A DNA stretch of 64,000 nt from Qipengyuania marincola (GCF_029688625.1 NZ_JARULC010000002.1:806001-870000); one strand, 5' to 3'. Positions 6,988 to 14,948 are shown, numbered from the stretch's first letter. Made by a program: numbers and translations. The notes: generated by a model not told the origin, from the sequence alone.

Positions 6988-8792
6988 GCTTCGCTCCCGT
7001 CGGGATTGGCGACCGTGACGATCTGAAACATCCCGGCATGCATGTGGTAGAGAAGGTGACAGTGGAAGGCCCAGTCGCCCGGCTCGTCCGCCGTCAGGTC
7101 GAACTGCGCGCTGCCACCCGGCTGCAGGATTACCGTGTGCTTGAGCGGTTGACGATCGGCCGGCGCGCCATTGACCAGCTCGAAGAAATGACCGTGCAAG
7201 TGAATGGGGTGCGCCATCATCGTGTCGTTGACGAGCTTCACGCGCACGCGCTCGTTATAGGCGAAACGGATCGGCTCGTCTGAGACGGCGGAGAACTTCT
7301 TGCCGTCGAACGACCACATGTAGCGCTCCATATTGCCGGTCAGATGAATTTCCATTCGCCGGGACGGCGTGCGGCCCTCGCGGTGTGGAGTCAGCGCGCG
7401 CAGCTTGCGATAGTCGAGCGTACGATGCGGCACATCGGCGAGACCGATGCCGGGATCGCCCATGCGGTCGACCGGGTTCATCGAGACCATGTCGAGACCG
7501 GGCCCGACCTTCACATCGGGCGGCAGAAGCGATGTGTCGCGCATCTGCATCCCCGACATGCCGGCCATGCCTGCCATCTCGGATTGGCCGGACGAACCAT
7601 GATCCATCCCCGCCATGTCGCCGCCACTTCCGTGGTCCATGCCCGACATGCCGGCATCGCCAGACGAGCCGTGGTCCATGCCGCTCATGCCCATGTCGGC
7701 CATGGTCAGAAGCGGCGGATCGCGCAGCGGCGGAATGGCGGCGCGAGCGCCGGGTGCGCTCGCGAGTGTGGCAATACCCATGCCCGAGCGGTCCATCGAC
7801 TCCGCGACCAGCGTGTAGGCTTGTTGCGCGCCCGGCGTCACGACGACGTCGTATGTCTCGGCCACACCGATCTGGAACTCGTCGACCTCCACCGGCTCGA
7901 CGTTCTGCCCGTCCGCCTGAACGATGGTCATCGGCAGGCCGGGAATGCGAATATTGAAGAAGGTCATGGCGCCGGCATTGATGAAGCGCAGCCGCACGCG
8001 TTCGCCCGGGCGGAAGAGGTATTCCAGATTGTCGAGCGGGCCATGGCCGTTCAGAAGATAGGTATAAGCCGCGCTCGACACGTCGAGGATGTCCGTCGGC
8101 ATCATGCGCATTTTCGCCCACATCCGGCGATCCTCGCCCGAAAGCGGGTAATCGTCGGTCCAGGTGTTCTGGTTGTAGTTGAAGTAGCCTTCGCCCTTCT
8201 TGAGCTTGTCGAAAATGGTGTGGGGCGACATGGCGCTGAATTCGCTCAGCACCACGATATATTCGCGGTCGGCCTGAACCGGATCGGGTCCGGCGGGATC
8301 GATCACGATCGCGCCGTAATGCCCGGCCTGTTCCTGCAGGCCGCTATGCGAGTGCCACCAGTAAGTGCCCGATTGGCGAACCGGAAACTCGGCGGTGAAG
8401 GTCTCTCCCGGTTTGACACCGGGGAAGCTCACGCCGGGCACTCCATCGAGCTGAAACGGCACGAGCAGACCGTGCCAGTGGATCGAAGTATCTTCCTCGA
8501 GCTGGTTATGGACATTGAGCCGGACGGTCGTGCCTTCCTGCAAACGCAACAGCGGACCGGGGATCGTGCCATTGACGGCGATCGCGCCGCCGCGCCTGTT
8601 GCCGGTCGCGAAGGCCGATCGGGCAACGGTGAGGTCGATATTGGGGCCGGATATCTCGTCCAGCCCCTTGCGGGCGTTACCTGCGAGGATGTCCGCGCCC
8701 CGTGCCCAGGCAGGCATCGCCCCGGCAAGGCCGAGCAGACCCATTCCTCCTGCTCCGGCTCCGAGAAACTTGCGTCGATTGACGGCGATCAT
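6984..8792 (-). CDS. copA: Copper resistance multicopper oxidase CopA
   Basis: 602-aa periplasmic multicopper oxidase of the PcoA/CopA family, which oxidises Cu(I) and holds several copper ions. A Tat signal (NRRKFLGAGAGG, residues 5-16) starts the protein. Copper-site motifs are seen: HWHG at 105-108, WWHSH at 145-149, HPIHLHGHF near 528, and HCHLLYHMHAGM near 577 with the type 1 Cys-His pair. Residues ~370-420 form a Met/His-rich insert of repeated MSGMDHGS units. ATG 8792 has AGGAG about 8 bp upstream. A predicted ECF promoter overlaps the end of the sigma gene just upstream. First gene of copA-copB-SnoaL-PepSY. Confidence 0.95.
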   Translation of the reverse strand: MIAVNRRKFLGAGAGGMGLLGLAGAMPAWARGADILAGNARKGLDEISGPNIDLTVARSAFATGNRRGGAIAVNGTIPGPLLRLQEGTTVRLNVHNQLEEDTSIHWHGLLVPFQLDGVPGVSFPGVKPGETFTAEFPVRQSGTYWWHSHSGLQEQAGHYGAIVIDPAGPDPVQADREYIVVLSEFSAMSPHTIFDKLKKGEGYFNYNQNTWTDDYPLSGEDRRMWAKMRMMPTDILDVSSAAYTYLLNGHGPLDNLEYLFRPGERVRLRFINAGAMTFFNIRIPGLPMTIVQADGQNVEPVEVDEFQIGVAETYDVVVTPGAQQAYTLVAESMDRSGMGIATLASAPGARAAIPPLRDPPLLTMADMGMSGMDHGSSGDAGMSGMDHGSGGDMAGMDHGSSGQSEMAGMAGMSGMQMRDTSLLPPDVKVGPGLDMVSMNPVDRMGDPGIGLADVPHRTLDYRKLRALTPHREGRTPSRRMEIHLTGNMERYMWSFDGKKFSAVSDEPIRFAYNERVRVKLVNDTMMAHPIHLHGHFFELVNGAPADRQPLKHTVILQPGGSAQFDLTADEPGDWAFHCHLLYHMHAGMFQIVTVANPDGSEA

Positions 8793-8824
8793 AAAGGGCT
8801 CCTGACTTGGCGTTTACCGTTACT

Positions 8825-8851
8825 TACGCGCGCGCCCAGCCAACCCCTCAA
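8825..8851 (-). promoter_or_regulatory. Predicted ECF-type promoter of copA (copy 1 of 5)
   Basis: Minus-strand TTGAGGGG, 15 bp, CGTA, with the left block overlapping the stop codon of the sigma-factor gene. Over 33 bp it agrees at most positions with the sequence before the anti-sigma gene. It would give copA its own promoter in addition to read-through from the sensor operon. Confidence 0.65.
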
Positions 8852-9408
8852 AGTTTTTCGAAGCGCTCCTTCAGCCTGTTGCGCGCGCGATATACGCGGG
8901 TTTCGATCGCCTTTTCGGTCGTTCCGAGAAGATCGGCCGCCTCGGCCTGGCTACGCCCCTCGATGGTCACGAGCACAAGCGCTTCGCGCAGCCTTAAAGG
9001 CATTCGCGCGATCTCGGCCTGAACGAGATTGAGCTCTTCCCTGGAAACGGCCAACGCTTCAGGACCCGGCAAATCGTCGGCGATGGAATGGAGTTCGTCA
9101 TCACCCGACAGTCCGAAAAAGCCTGCGACCTTGCGCCTGCGCAAACGGTCCCGGCAGCGGTTGAGGACGACGGTTGTCAGATAGGGTCCGATCGGCTTGT
9201 CCGGATCGAGCCGATGGCGCGTCAGCCACACCGAAGCGAGGCTGTCCTGAACAACGTCCTCCGCCTGAGAAGGAGAGGAAAGCATGCGTGTCGCGAGCGC
9301 GAGAAGCCGACCGGTTTCATGCTCGACGAGCTTGCTGAAAGCCCGCTTGTTACCGGCCCTCACCTGCGAGACAAGGGCCTCATCCGGATTGTCGCCCGCC
9401 CCCGACAT
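8848..9408 (-). CDS. ECF sigma factor (CnrH-like)
   Basis: 186-aa RNA polymerase sigma factor of the extracytoplasmic-function group. Sigma region 2 spans about residues 25-92 (LVEHETGRLLALATRML, then QAEDVVQDSLASVW), and region 4 about 125-180 (RMPLRLREALVLVTIEGRS, QAEAADLLGTTEKAIETRVY as the DNA-binding helix-turn-helix). It is last in a three-gene set after an anti-sigma-like and a sensor-like gene, the order of cnrYXH of nickel/cobalt resistance. Here it is followed by copA, so a copper-linked role is likely. Five promoters in the window share a two-block pattern, including the one before its own operon, as expected for autoregulation. Confidence 0.9.
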   Translation of the reverse strand: MSGAGDNPDEALVSQVRAGNKRAFSKLVEHETGRLLALATRMLSSPSQAEDVVQDSLASVWLTRHRLDPDKPIGPYLTTVVLNRCRDRLRRRKVAGFFGLSGDDELHSIADDLPGPEALAVSREELNLVQAEIARMPLRLREALVLVTIEGRSQAEAADLLGTTEKAIETRVYRARNRLKERFEKL

Positions 9409-9414
9409 GGCGCT

Positions 9415-9849
9415 TCAGTCGCGCGGGTCGCGGGTCAGGGCGTCGGAGACCTTGCGGTCGAACTGGCGTTGCTGCTCGGGTTCGAGAATTTCACGCATGT
9501 CGAAGACATGCCGTACCGTTGCTTTCTGCAGATCGCCCATACGCGCATGCACCTCGTCGATCGCGGCCGAAACCTCGGGACCGTACTCGTGCTCATTTTC
9601 CATCGCCTGGGCGAGCCGGGCATTGGCTGCGCGCGCCGATCCTTCGAGCCGTGCCCTTTCGACAGCGAAACGGGCCTCGAGCGCATCGAGACGCTGCTCC
9701 TGGTCGGCCGTCAGGGTGAGCTCGTCGTGCACGAAATCGTGGAGGCCGGAGCCGGCCTCGTGATTGGCCCAGCGATCCGCGGCAATCGCGCCGAGGCATC
9801 CTGCAAGTGCTGCGAGAAGCACCGCGAGAACGATATGCGTCGTCTTCAA
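9415..9849 (-). CDS. Periplasmic heavy-metal sensor (CnrX-like)
   Basis: 144 aa: one N-terminal membrane anchor (about 5-25), then a helical periplasmic domain of the CnrX/Metal_resist type. H30, H37 and H41 in NHEAGSGLHDFVHDEL followed by LTLTADQEQRLDALEARF reproduce the metal-sensing helix pattern of CnrX, and MRE..EPEQQRQFDRKV near the end is the family C-terminal helix. In CnrX a metal ion switches its grip on the anti-sigma factor; the same job is inferred here. It ends 6 bp before the sigma gene. Confidence 0.85.
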   Translation of the reverse strand: MKTTHIVLAVLLAALAGCLGAIAADRWANHEAGSGLHDFVHDELTLTADQEQRLDALEARFAVERARLEGSARAANARLAQAMENEHEYGPEVSAAIDEVHARMGDLQKATVRHVFDMREILEPEQQRQFDRKVSDALTRDPRD

Positions 9850-9852
9850 ACC

Positions 9853-10149
9853 CTATTGCTCCACATGGAGGAGCGCCGATGGGGACAGCTGTTCGCCGAG
9901 GATAAGACCCTCGCCAAATGACGCGGAAGACGTGCCATAGCCGCCGGGCCAACCGCTCGTTCCGGCGCCAGCTCCAAGCCCGACGACGAACAGACCGACG
10001 AAAAGGGCCGTCCGGCGGCGTCGGTCGGCGATTTCGCCAAGCTGTCCGGCGCGCTGCCAAACGCCATCCATGAAGTCGGCTGGGACCTCGTTGGCGGCGG
10101 TGGTGGAAAGCGTTCCGAGCACCGCATCAAGAGAGTGATTGTCACGCAT
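9853..10149 (-). CDS. Anti-sigma-like membrane protein (CnrY-like position)
   Basis: 98 aa. An N-terminal cytoplasmic segment of about 45 residues ends in RRRR, then one membrane helix (about 47-64, LFVGLFVVGLGAG), then a short periplasmic tail. This is the layout of CnrY-type anti-sigma factors, which bind the sigma factor with the N-terminal helices. Sequence similarity is too weak for me to assert the family; the call rests on topology and on gene order before a CnrX-like and a CnrH-like gene. ATG 10149 has AGGAG upstream. A GTG/ATG further upstream would give a longer basic N-terminus with no ribosome site. Confidence 0.65.
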   Translation of the reverse strand: MRDNHSLDAVLGTLSTTAANEVPADFMDGVWQRAGQLGEIADRRRRTALFVGLFVVGLGAGAGTSGWPGGYGTSSASFGEGLILGEQLSPSALLHVEQ

Positions 10150-10181
10150 CCGAAAAACTCCTGTGGGTTGCACGTGTCCTA

Positions 10182-10208
10182 TACGCGCTCGCCTGCACAA
10201 TCCCTTAA
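10182..10208 (-). promoter_or_regulatory. Predicted ECF-type promoter of the sensor operon (copy 2 of 5)
   Basis: Minus-strand TTAAGGGA, 15 bp, CGTA, 33 bp before the anti-sigma-like gene. It stands back to back with the promoter of the methyltransferase gene, the two left blocks being separated by 10 bp. Confidence 0.65.
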
Positions 10209-10218
10209 ACTTCTTTTT

Positions 10219-10245
10219 TTGAGGGAATGTCCAGCGCCATACGTA
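10219..10245 (+). promoter_or_regulatory. Predicted ECF-type promoter of the methyltransferase operon (copy 3 of 5)
   Basis: Plus-strand TTGAGGGA, 15 bp, CGTA, ending 37 bp before the methyltransferase start. Same blocks and gap as the other four sites. Confidence 0.65.
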
Positions 10246-10282
10246 ACCGAGACGGGTCTGTCAGAATCGGGGCTAACCCGGG

Positions 10283-10987
10283 ATGAATGGGAACCAGCTC
10301 GTGAACAATATCACCGCACCTGAAGATCACGGCGAATTTACGCCTCTTCTTGGCAAGAGCTTTCTGACGCCCCTTTACGACCGGGCGATCGGTCTGTTCA
10401 CCCGCGAACATCTCTGGCGACAAAGGATTGTCGAAGAACTGCACCTTGTCCCCGGCGACCGGGTGATCGATGTTGGCAGCGGAACCGGCACTCTTCTCAA
10501 GGCCTTGATGACGGATTGTCCGGAAGCGGGTCTGATCGGTGTCGAACCCGACCCGGATGCGCTCGCGCTTGCGCGGCGCAAGTTTGGCGCGGGAGCCGAT
10601 CTCGTGAAATGGCACAATGGCTTTCTCGAAAGCCTCAAGCTGCCCGCAGGGTGGCAGCCGAACAAGATCGTCAGCAGCCTCGTCCTGCACCAGGTCCCCT
10701 TGCGCAAGAAGCAGACAATCCTGGAAACCATCGAAAGCTTGCTCGTGCCAGGCGGAACCGTGTTGATCTCCGATTATATGAAGCAGGATAGCCCACTCAT
10801 GCGGAGCCTCTTCCGGGCGACCGTCCAGTCTCTTGACGGCATAAGCGACACGCAGCCCAGCGCCGACGGCGAGGTCGAAAAACTATTCGCCGAAATCTTC
10901 ACCGAGCCATGCCTGCTCCAACGGTTCCCGACGGCAACCGGGACGATCTCGCTATGGCGCGGATACAAGAAAGGAATTGCACAATGA
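10283..10987 (+). CDS. Class I SAM-dependent methyltransferase
   Basis: 234 aa. The SAM-binding motif VIDVGSGTGTLL is at residues 61-72, an acidic motif II (GVEPDPDALALARRKFG) follows, and the post-motif KIVSSLVLHQVPLRKKQ with LVPGGTVLISDYMKQ is typical of UbiE/Methyltransf_11-like enzymes. The substrate is unknown. The stop overlaps the start of the next gene (ATGA), so the two are translated together. Position behind the predicted ECF promoter puts it in the copper response. No cysteine set of the arsenite methyltransferase type is present. Confidence 0.85.
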   Translation: MNGNQLVNNITAPEDHGEFTPLLGKSFLTPLYDRAIGLFTREHLWRQRIVEELHLVPGDRVIDVGSGTGTLLKALMTDCPEAGLIGVEPDPDALALARRKFGAGADLVKWHNGFLESLKLPAGWQPNKIVSSLVLHQVPLRKKQTILETIESLLVPGGTVLISDYMKQDSPLMRSLFRATVQSLDGISDTQPSADGEVEKLFAEIFTEPCLLQRFPTATGTISLWRGYKKGIAQ

Positions 10988-11448
10988 ATTTGAAAAAGCC
11001 TTCGCTGCTCCGGCGATCGATTAGCGGCGCGGCCTTGCTCGTGCTGGCAGCCTGTTCGAACGTGGCTCAGGCAGCGACCTATACGATGTTCAGGGACCCC
11101 GGATGTGGATGCTGTCTCAACTGGGCAGGCCATCTTGAAGATGGGATGAACGCGAAGGTGGCATCGGTCGATAGCAACGACATGGCGGCGATCAAGACAG
11201 CGCGCGGCGTACCGGAAGAATTGTGGTCGTGCCACACGATGGAGGTCGATGGATACATCATCGAAGGTCACGTGCCCGCCGAAGCCGTCGCCCGACTTTT
11301 GCGCGAGCGGCCCGACGGCGTTGCCGGTCTAGCGGTTCCGGGAATGCCTCTGGGATCGCCCGGCATGGAGGCCGGAAACCGGATCCAGCCCTATGAGGTC
11401 ATCGCCTTTGGTCCGACCGGACAGAGCGTCTTCGCATCTTATCGGTGA
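10984..11448 (+). CDS. DUF411 metal-binding protein
   Basis: 154 aa with a signal sequence (a lipobox-like LAAC at residue 24 or cleavage after AQA at about 31) and the DUF411 core. DPGCGCCLNW places Cys at 41, 43 and 44, followed by VPEELWSCHTMEVDGYIIEGHVPAEAV in pieces. DUF411 proteins occur beside copper-resistance genes and are thought to bind Cu(I) in the periplasm. Start ATG overlaps the methyltransferase stop by 4 bp. Confidence 0.88.
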   Translation: MNLKKPSLLRRSISGAALLVLAACSNVAQAATYTMFRDPGCGCCLNWAGHLEDGMNAKVASVDSNDMAAIKTARGVPEELWSCHTMEVDGYIIEGHVPAEAVARLLRERPDGVAGLAVPGMPLGSPGMEAGNRIQPYEVIAFGPTGQSVFASYR

Positions 11449-11579
11449 TTGTAAGGAACTGACGCCAGTGGCCGCGCGAGAAATAAGGGCGATGTCTCGT
11501 TGAAGAACAATCGCGCGGGAATAACACAGAAGCCCGGGACACCGGGACGGGCGCTAAGATGCCTGTCGATCATCCCGCT

Positions 11580-11630
11580 GGGTCCGGGGCCGGCTGCCCC
11601 GACGGTCCCGGACCCTTCCGTTTGCATAAT
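11580..11630 (+). terminator. Rho-independent terminator-like hairpin
   Basis: GGGTCCGGG (11580-11588) pairs perfectly with CCCGGACCC (11607-11615), followed by a T-rich stretch with TTTGCATAATTTT. It would end the methyltransferase-DUF411 transcript. Confidence 0.65.
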
Positions 11631-11659
11631 TTTAGGACGCACGAAGTGGGAGAAATGCG

Positions 11660-11932
11660 ATGGTAAAAGGATCAATCAAGAACTCGATATTCGCATGGGG
11701 CTGGACGCTCAGCGTGTTCCTGCTTGTCAGCTACCTCCTATGCATTGCCTTCGGAGTCCTCGCACCCGAGCGGTTTCACATGCACCAAGCCTGGGCTCCG
11801 TTGCTGCCATGGTTCGAATGGCTGACCCTGTCGGGATTTCTTGCAGGAGCGGTGGGCAGTTTTCTCTACGGCTGGTACATCGCACTCATCGCGGTCCCGC
11901 TGCACCGGTTTTTCCAGGCCCGGTTTTCCTGA
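11660..11932 (+). CDS. DUF5676-like small membrane protein
   Basis: 90 aa with two or three hydrophobic helices (about 12-34, 50-75) and conserved small residues in GFLAGAVGSFLYGWYIAL, which resembles the DUF5676 family found near metal-transport and cytochrome genes. Function unknown. It has a ribosome site (GGGAG) and stands alone between a terminator and the permease promoter. Confidence 0.65.
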   Translation: MVKGSIKNSIFAWGWTLSVFLLVSYLLCIAFGVLAPERFHMHQAWAPLLPWFEWLTLSGFLAGAVGSFLYGWYIALIAVPLHRFFQARFS

Positions 11933-12094
11933 TTTGACGCGCTGAATATTAGGCGCACTCAGCGTGGACTGCCGTGCCTTGACGCGCCGCCATCGGCATC
12001 GCTGCAGGAAGAAAGAGCGCGCCGCCGGAAATCGATAGCTCAACGCGATTTCGGGGCCAGCCCAAGGATGGCTCATGCCCCGCCAGAAAATTTT

Positions 12095-12121
12095 TTGAGG
12101 GGTGAGCCGCTTCGCAACGTA
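12095..12121 (+). promoter_or_regulatory. Predicted ECF-type promoter of the permease operon (copy 5 of 5)
   Basis: Plus-strand TTGAGGGG, 15 bp, CGTA, 50 bp before the permease start. The left block is identical to that before copA. Confidence 0.65.
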
Positions 12122-12171
12122 CTGCTTGTCGTGATGTTTCTCGGACGGGAGGACATCGACAGGGGAAAGAC

Positions 12172-13521
12172 TTGCAGACAGATGGCAACGATCAACATGG
12201 GAAGAGTGCTGGATCGATAACGCTGCTTGGCGGTGTCGCAATGGGAACCGGCGTCATGATCGGCGCTGGTATTTTCGCACTGACCGGCCAGATTGCCGAA
12301 CTGGCTGGACCGCTATTTCCGCTTTCTTTCATAGTCGGCGCCCTGGTCACTTCCCTAGCCGCCTACAGCTACATCAAGATGTCGAACCGCTGGCCCTCCT
12401 CTGGCGGCATCGCGATGATTCTTCAGAAGGCCTACGGACCGGGTGTTGTTGCAGCATCGGCATCGCTCCTGATGGCGCTGTCGATGGTCATCAACGAAAG
12501 CCTGGTCGCTCGGACCTTCGCGACCTATGCCTTGCGGCCCTTTGGGCTCGAGAGCAGCGGCATTCTGGTTTCCGTCGCGGCACTGGCGCTCATCGTCTTC
12601 GCCTATTTCGTGAATGCGGCAGGCAACAAATCGGTCAGCGGTTTCTCTCTCGTCATGTCGGCGATCAAGATCGGCGGCATCGCCCTGTTCGCGATTGCGG
12701 CGATCTGGGCCAGCGGCTTTTCGGGCGGCGCCTTCTCAGAGCCAGTCGCGCTTTCGGGTCTCGACGCGTTGCTCGCGTCGGTCGCCTTCTCGATCCTCGC
12801 GTTCAAGGGTTTCACCACCATCACCAACAGCGGCGGCGAAATCATCGATCCGCACCGAAATGTTGGCAGAACTATTATCATTTCGATCACAGTATGCGTG
12901 GTCGTCTACCTTCTGGTCGCGGTGGCGGTCGGAGCCAGCCTCAGCACTTCGGAAATAGCGCAAGCGCGCGATTACTCGCTTGCGGCAGCTGCGCGCCCCG
13001 CGCTCGGAGAGCTTGGGTTCTATTTCACAGTCGCAATCGCGATCGCAGCCACGACCTCGGGTGTCATCGCCAGCGTTTTCGCCGTTTCGCGAATGCTGAC
13101 GATGCTGACCGAAATGAAGATGATCCCGCATAGCCATTTTGGGATGAAGGGACCGATCCGCAGTCACATGCTGGTCTATACCGTCGTGGTCGCCGGCACG
13201 CTCGCGGTCCTGTTCGATCTTTCGCGGATCGCCTCGCTCGGAGCGTTCTTCTATCTCGTAATGGACATGCTCGTGCATTGGGGCGTGCTGCGCGGTTTGC
13301 GGGAAGAAATAGGCGCGCGTGCCTGGATCCTCTGGTCGGCGCTCATGGCGGACGGCGTAGTCCTGACAGCTTTTGCCCTCGCCAAGCTCAAAACCGACCC
13401 TGCGGTCGTCGCCTATGCGGTCGCAGGTATTGCCGCAGTGTTCGGAGCCGAATGGTTCTATCTCCGTCGGAATCCTGCGCTGCGTGAAATGCCCGCCACA
13501 CACGATGGAGATCATCGATGA
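12172..13521 (+). CDS. APC-superfamily permease
   Basis: 449 aa with about 12 membrane helices. The first helix carries GTGVMIGAGIFALTG, the substrate-binding signature of amino acid-polyamine-organocation transporters; LAAYSYIKMSNRWPSSGG and KGFTTITNSGGEI are further family segments. The substrate cannot be deduced. Translation likely starts at TTG 12172, with AGGGGAA upstream; the first in-frame ATG is about 23 codons on. It overlaps the next gene by 4 bp and is headed by an ECF-type promoter, so a transporter is linked here to the envelope metal response. Confidence 0.85.
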   Translation: MQTDGNDQHGKSAGSITLLGGVAMGTGVMIGAGIFALTGQIAELAGPLFPLSFIVGALVTSLAAYSYIKMSNRWPSSGGIAMILQKAYGPGVVAASASLLMALSMVINESLVARTFATYALRPFGLESSGILVSVAALALIVFAYFVNAAGNKSVSGFSLVMSAIKIGGIALFAIAAIWASGFSGGAFSEPVALSGLDALLASVAFSILAFKGFTTITNSGGEIIDPHRNVGRTIIISITVCVVVYLLVAVAVGASLSTSEIAQARDYSLAAAARPALGELGFYFTVAIAIAATTSGVIASVFAVSRMLTMLTEMKMIPHSHFGMKGPIRSHMLVYTVVVAGTLAVLFDLSRIASLGAFFYLVMDMLVHWGVLRGLREEIGARAWILWSALMADGVVLTAFALAKLKTDPAVVAYAVAGIAAVFGAEWFYLRRNPALREMPATHDGDHR

Positions 13522-13931
13522 TCGCCGCACTAATTCTCGCCATTGCACTTTTCCTGGCCTCGGTCGGCGTGCATCTGTCGATCCTCGGCGCAGGGCATCG
13601 CATGCTCGACGCACCCGGAAATTTCTCCGCCAAACTTGGGGTCGCGCTTCTCGTCCTGGCATCGCACCTGCTTGTCGCGACGCTCTTCGCTGGCGGTTTC
13701 TGGCTGGGCGCGGAGCTGGGCCTCGGCGGGTTCGACAAGACGCCGGCGATGAGTGCGATGGACTATTTCTATTTCTCGCTGATCAACGTGACCACGCTGG
13801 GGCTCGGCGACATCTACCCGACCGAGCACCTGCGCGTCATTGCCGGCGTCGAAGCCTTGACCGGCTTCGCGCTCATCAGCTGCTCGGCACAATTGTTCTG
13901 GACCATGATGAAGGAAGGAGAAAACGCATGA
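13518..13931 (+). CDS. Ion channel (two-TM, K+ selectivity filter variant)
   Basis: 137 aa with two or three hydrophobic helices and a pore segment FSLINVTTLGLGDIYPTEHL at residues ~90-110. TLGLGD replaces the usual T-V/I-G-Y/F-G-D filter of potassium channels, Leu standing where Tyr/Phe is normal, so ion selectivity may differ. No cytosolic RCK domain. Its start overlaps the permease stop (ATGA) and its stop overlaps the next start, in one tightly coupled operon. Confidence 0.8.
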   Translation: MIAALILAIALFLASVGVHLSILGAGHRMLDAPGNFSAKLGVALLVLASHLLVATLFAGGFWLGAELGLGGFDKTPAMSAMDYFYFSLINVTTLGLGDIYPTEHLRVIAGVEALTGFALISCSAQLFWTMMKEGENA

Positions 13932-14455
13932 CTGAAAGCACATCCCACTCGGATAAGGGAGGGGGCGGGAACTACTGGCGATTCATGGCCATGGTATCGA
14001 CCTCGACCGTGATCATGTTCTTCCTGATGTACGCCAACAGCTTCGACATGGACGACGTGTTCTGGAGCGAGACGCGCTTCTGGATGATGTTCGTCATGGG
14101 CGCGATGATGATGGTGGTCATGCTTCTCTTCATGTGGGGCATGTACAAGGACCGGACCAAGAACTTCATCATCCTGGGCGTCGGAGCCCTCGTATTCGCA
14201 CTCGCGCTATGGCTCGTACGCAGCCAGACCACGGTCGACGACACCGAATACATGGCCGCGATGATCCCGCACCACTCGATCGCGATCATGACCAGCGAGA
14301 GGGCGAGCCTGAAGGATCCGCGGGTTCGCGAACTTGCGCAGGCCATCATCGTCGCGCAGCGGCGTGAGATCGCCGAGATGAAATATCTCATCGAGGACAT
14401 CGAGGAGAACGGTCCACGCACCGAAGAACGCCTGCCCGAGGAGATGCAGCAATGA
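13928..14455 (+). CDS. DUF305 membrane protein
   Basis: 175 aa. Three hydrophobic helices in the N-terminal half (about 18-35, 47-66, 76-93) are followed by a DUF305 (ferritin-like) segment with YMAAMIPHHSIAIMTSERA and the closing AIIVAQRREIAEMKYLI. The His/Met arrangement is that of DUF305 proteins from copper operons. The ATG at 13928 overlaps the channel gene by 4 bp; a longer reading frame upstream in the same phase is only the antisense-like shadow of preceding genes. Confidence 0.85.
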   Translation: MTESTSHSDKGGGGNYWRFMAMVSTSTVIMFFLMYANSFDMDDVFWSETRFWMMFVMGAMMMVVMLLFMWGMYKDRTKNFIILGVGALVFALALWLVRSQTTVDDTEYMAAMIPHHSIAIMTSERASLKDPRVRELAQAIIVAQRREIAEMKYLIEDIEENGPRTEERLPEEMQQ

Positions 14456-14940
14456 ACAAGATCGCACTTCTGACGCTTGCAGCCCTCCCGCTGGCGGCCT
14501 GCAACACCAATACCGCGGTCGGCAATGATCGCGAAGCGCAGCTCGATCCTCCGGCGACGGCAGCTCCGATAGAGAGTGCTGCGAGCGCTCTTGCCAACCT
14601 CAGCCCCGGCCTCATGCTGCCCGAGACCATGAGCGAGGCGGACCTCGCCGCGCTGGGAGCCGAAAACACGTGCCAGTTCCGCCTGACCGAGGTCGCTTTT
14701 CCGTCATTCGTCTACGACAACAGCGGTCGCGGGGCCATCAAGATCAACGGCAAGCTGATCCCTGTTACGGCAAGCGCCTCGGGTGAGTATGCGAATGGTG
14801 AGCTTCGTATCCGTACGCGCATTCTCGATGACGAAGGAGACGCGGGCTTGCAAATGCAGGAGCTCATCGTCGCCGGCCCCCGGATGAAGGACGAGTTCGG
14901 GTTCTGGGGGTACACGACTTGCGGCAACAGCGAAGCGTGA
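14452..14940 (+). CDS. Lipoprotein of unknown function
   Basis: 162 aa. Signal peptide with lipobox LAAC (Cys 17). Mature part has no recognised domain but contains two cysteines (ENTCQFRL near 74; YTTCGNSEA at the end) that could form a disulfide around a beta-rich core (GAIKINGKLIPVTASASGEY, ELRIRTRILDDE). Last gene of the permease operon, overlapping the DUF305 gene by 4 bp and followed by a strong hairpin. Confidence 0.75.
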   Translation: MNKIALLTLAALPLAACNTNTAVGNDREAQLDPPATAAPIESAASALANLSPGLMLPETMSEADLAALGAENTCQFRLTEVAFPSFVYDNSGRGAIKINGKLIPVTASASGEYANGELRIRTRILDDEGDAGLQMQELIVAGPRMKDEFGFWGYTTCGNSEA

Positions 14941-14948
14941 ACACGAGC

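Noticed and set aside
7344-9032. Long plus-strand reading frame of over 500 codons opposite copA and the sigma gene
   Set aside because: It is the GC-driven shadow of genes whose products match known families on the minus strand; its own translation shows no domain and is rich in Arg/His.
10984-11448. Reading the methyltransferase-DUF411 pair as arsenic methylation
   Set aside because: The methyltransferase has no arsenite-binding cysteine set, and the partner is a copper-associated DUF411 protein.
13373-13927. In-frame 5' extension of the DUF305 gene
   Set aside because: It runs through the permease and channel genes in another frame; ATG 13928 with the 4-bp overlap is the natural start.
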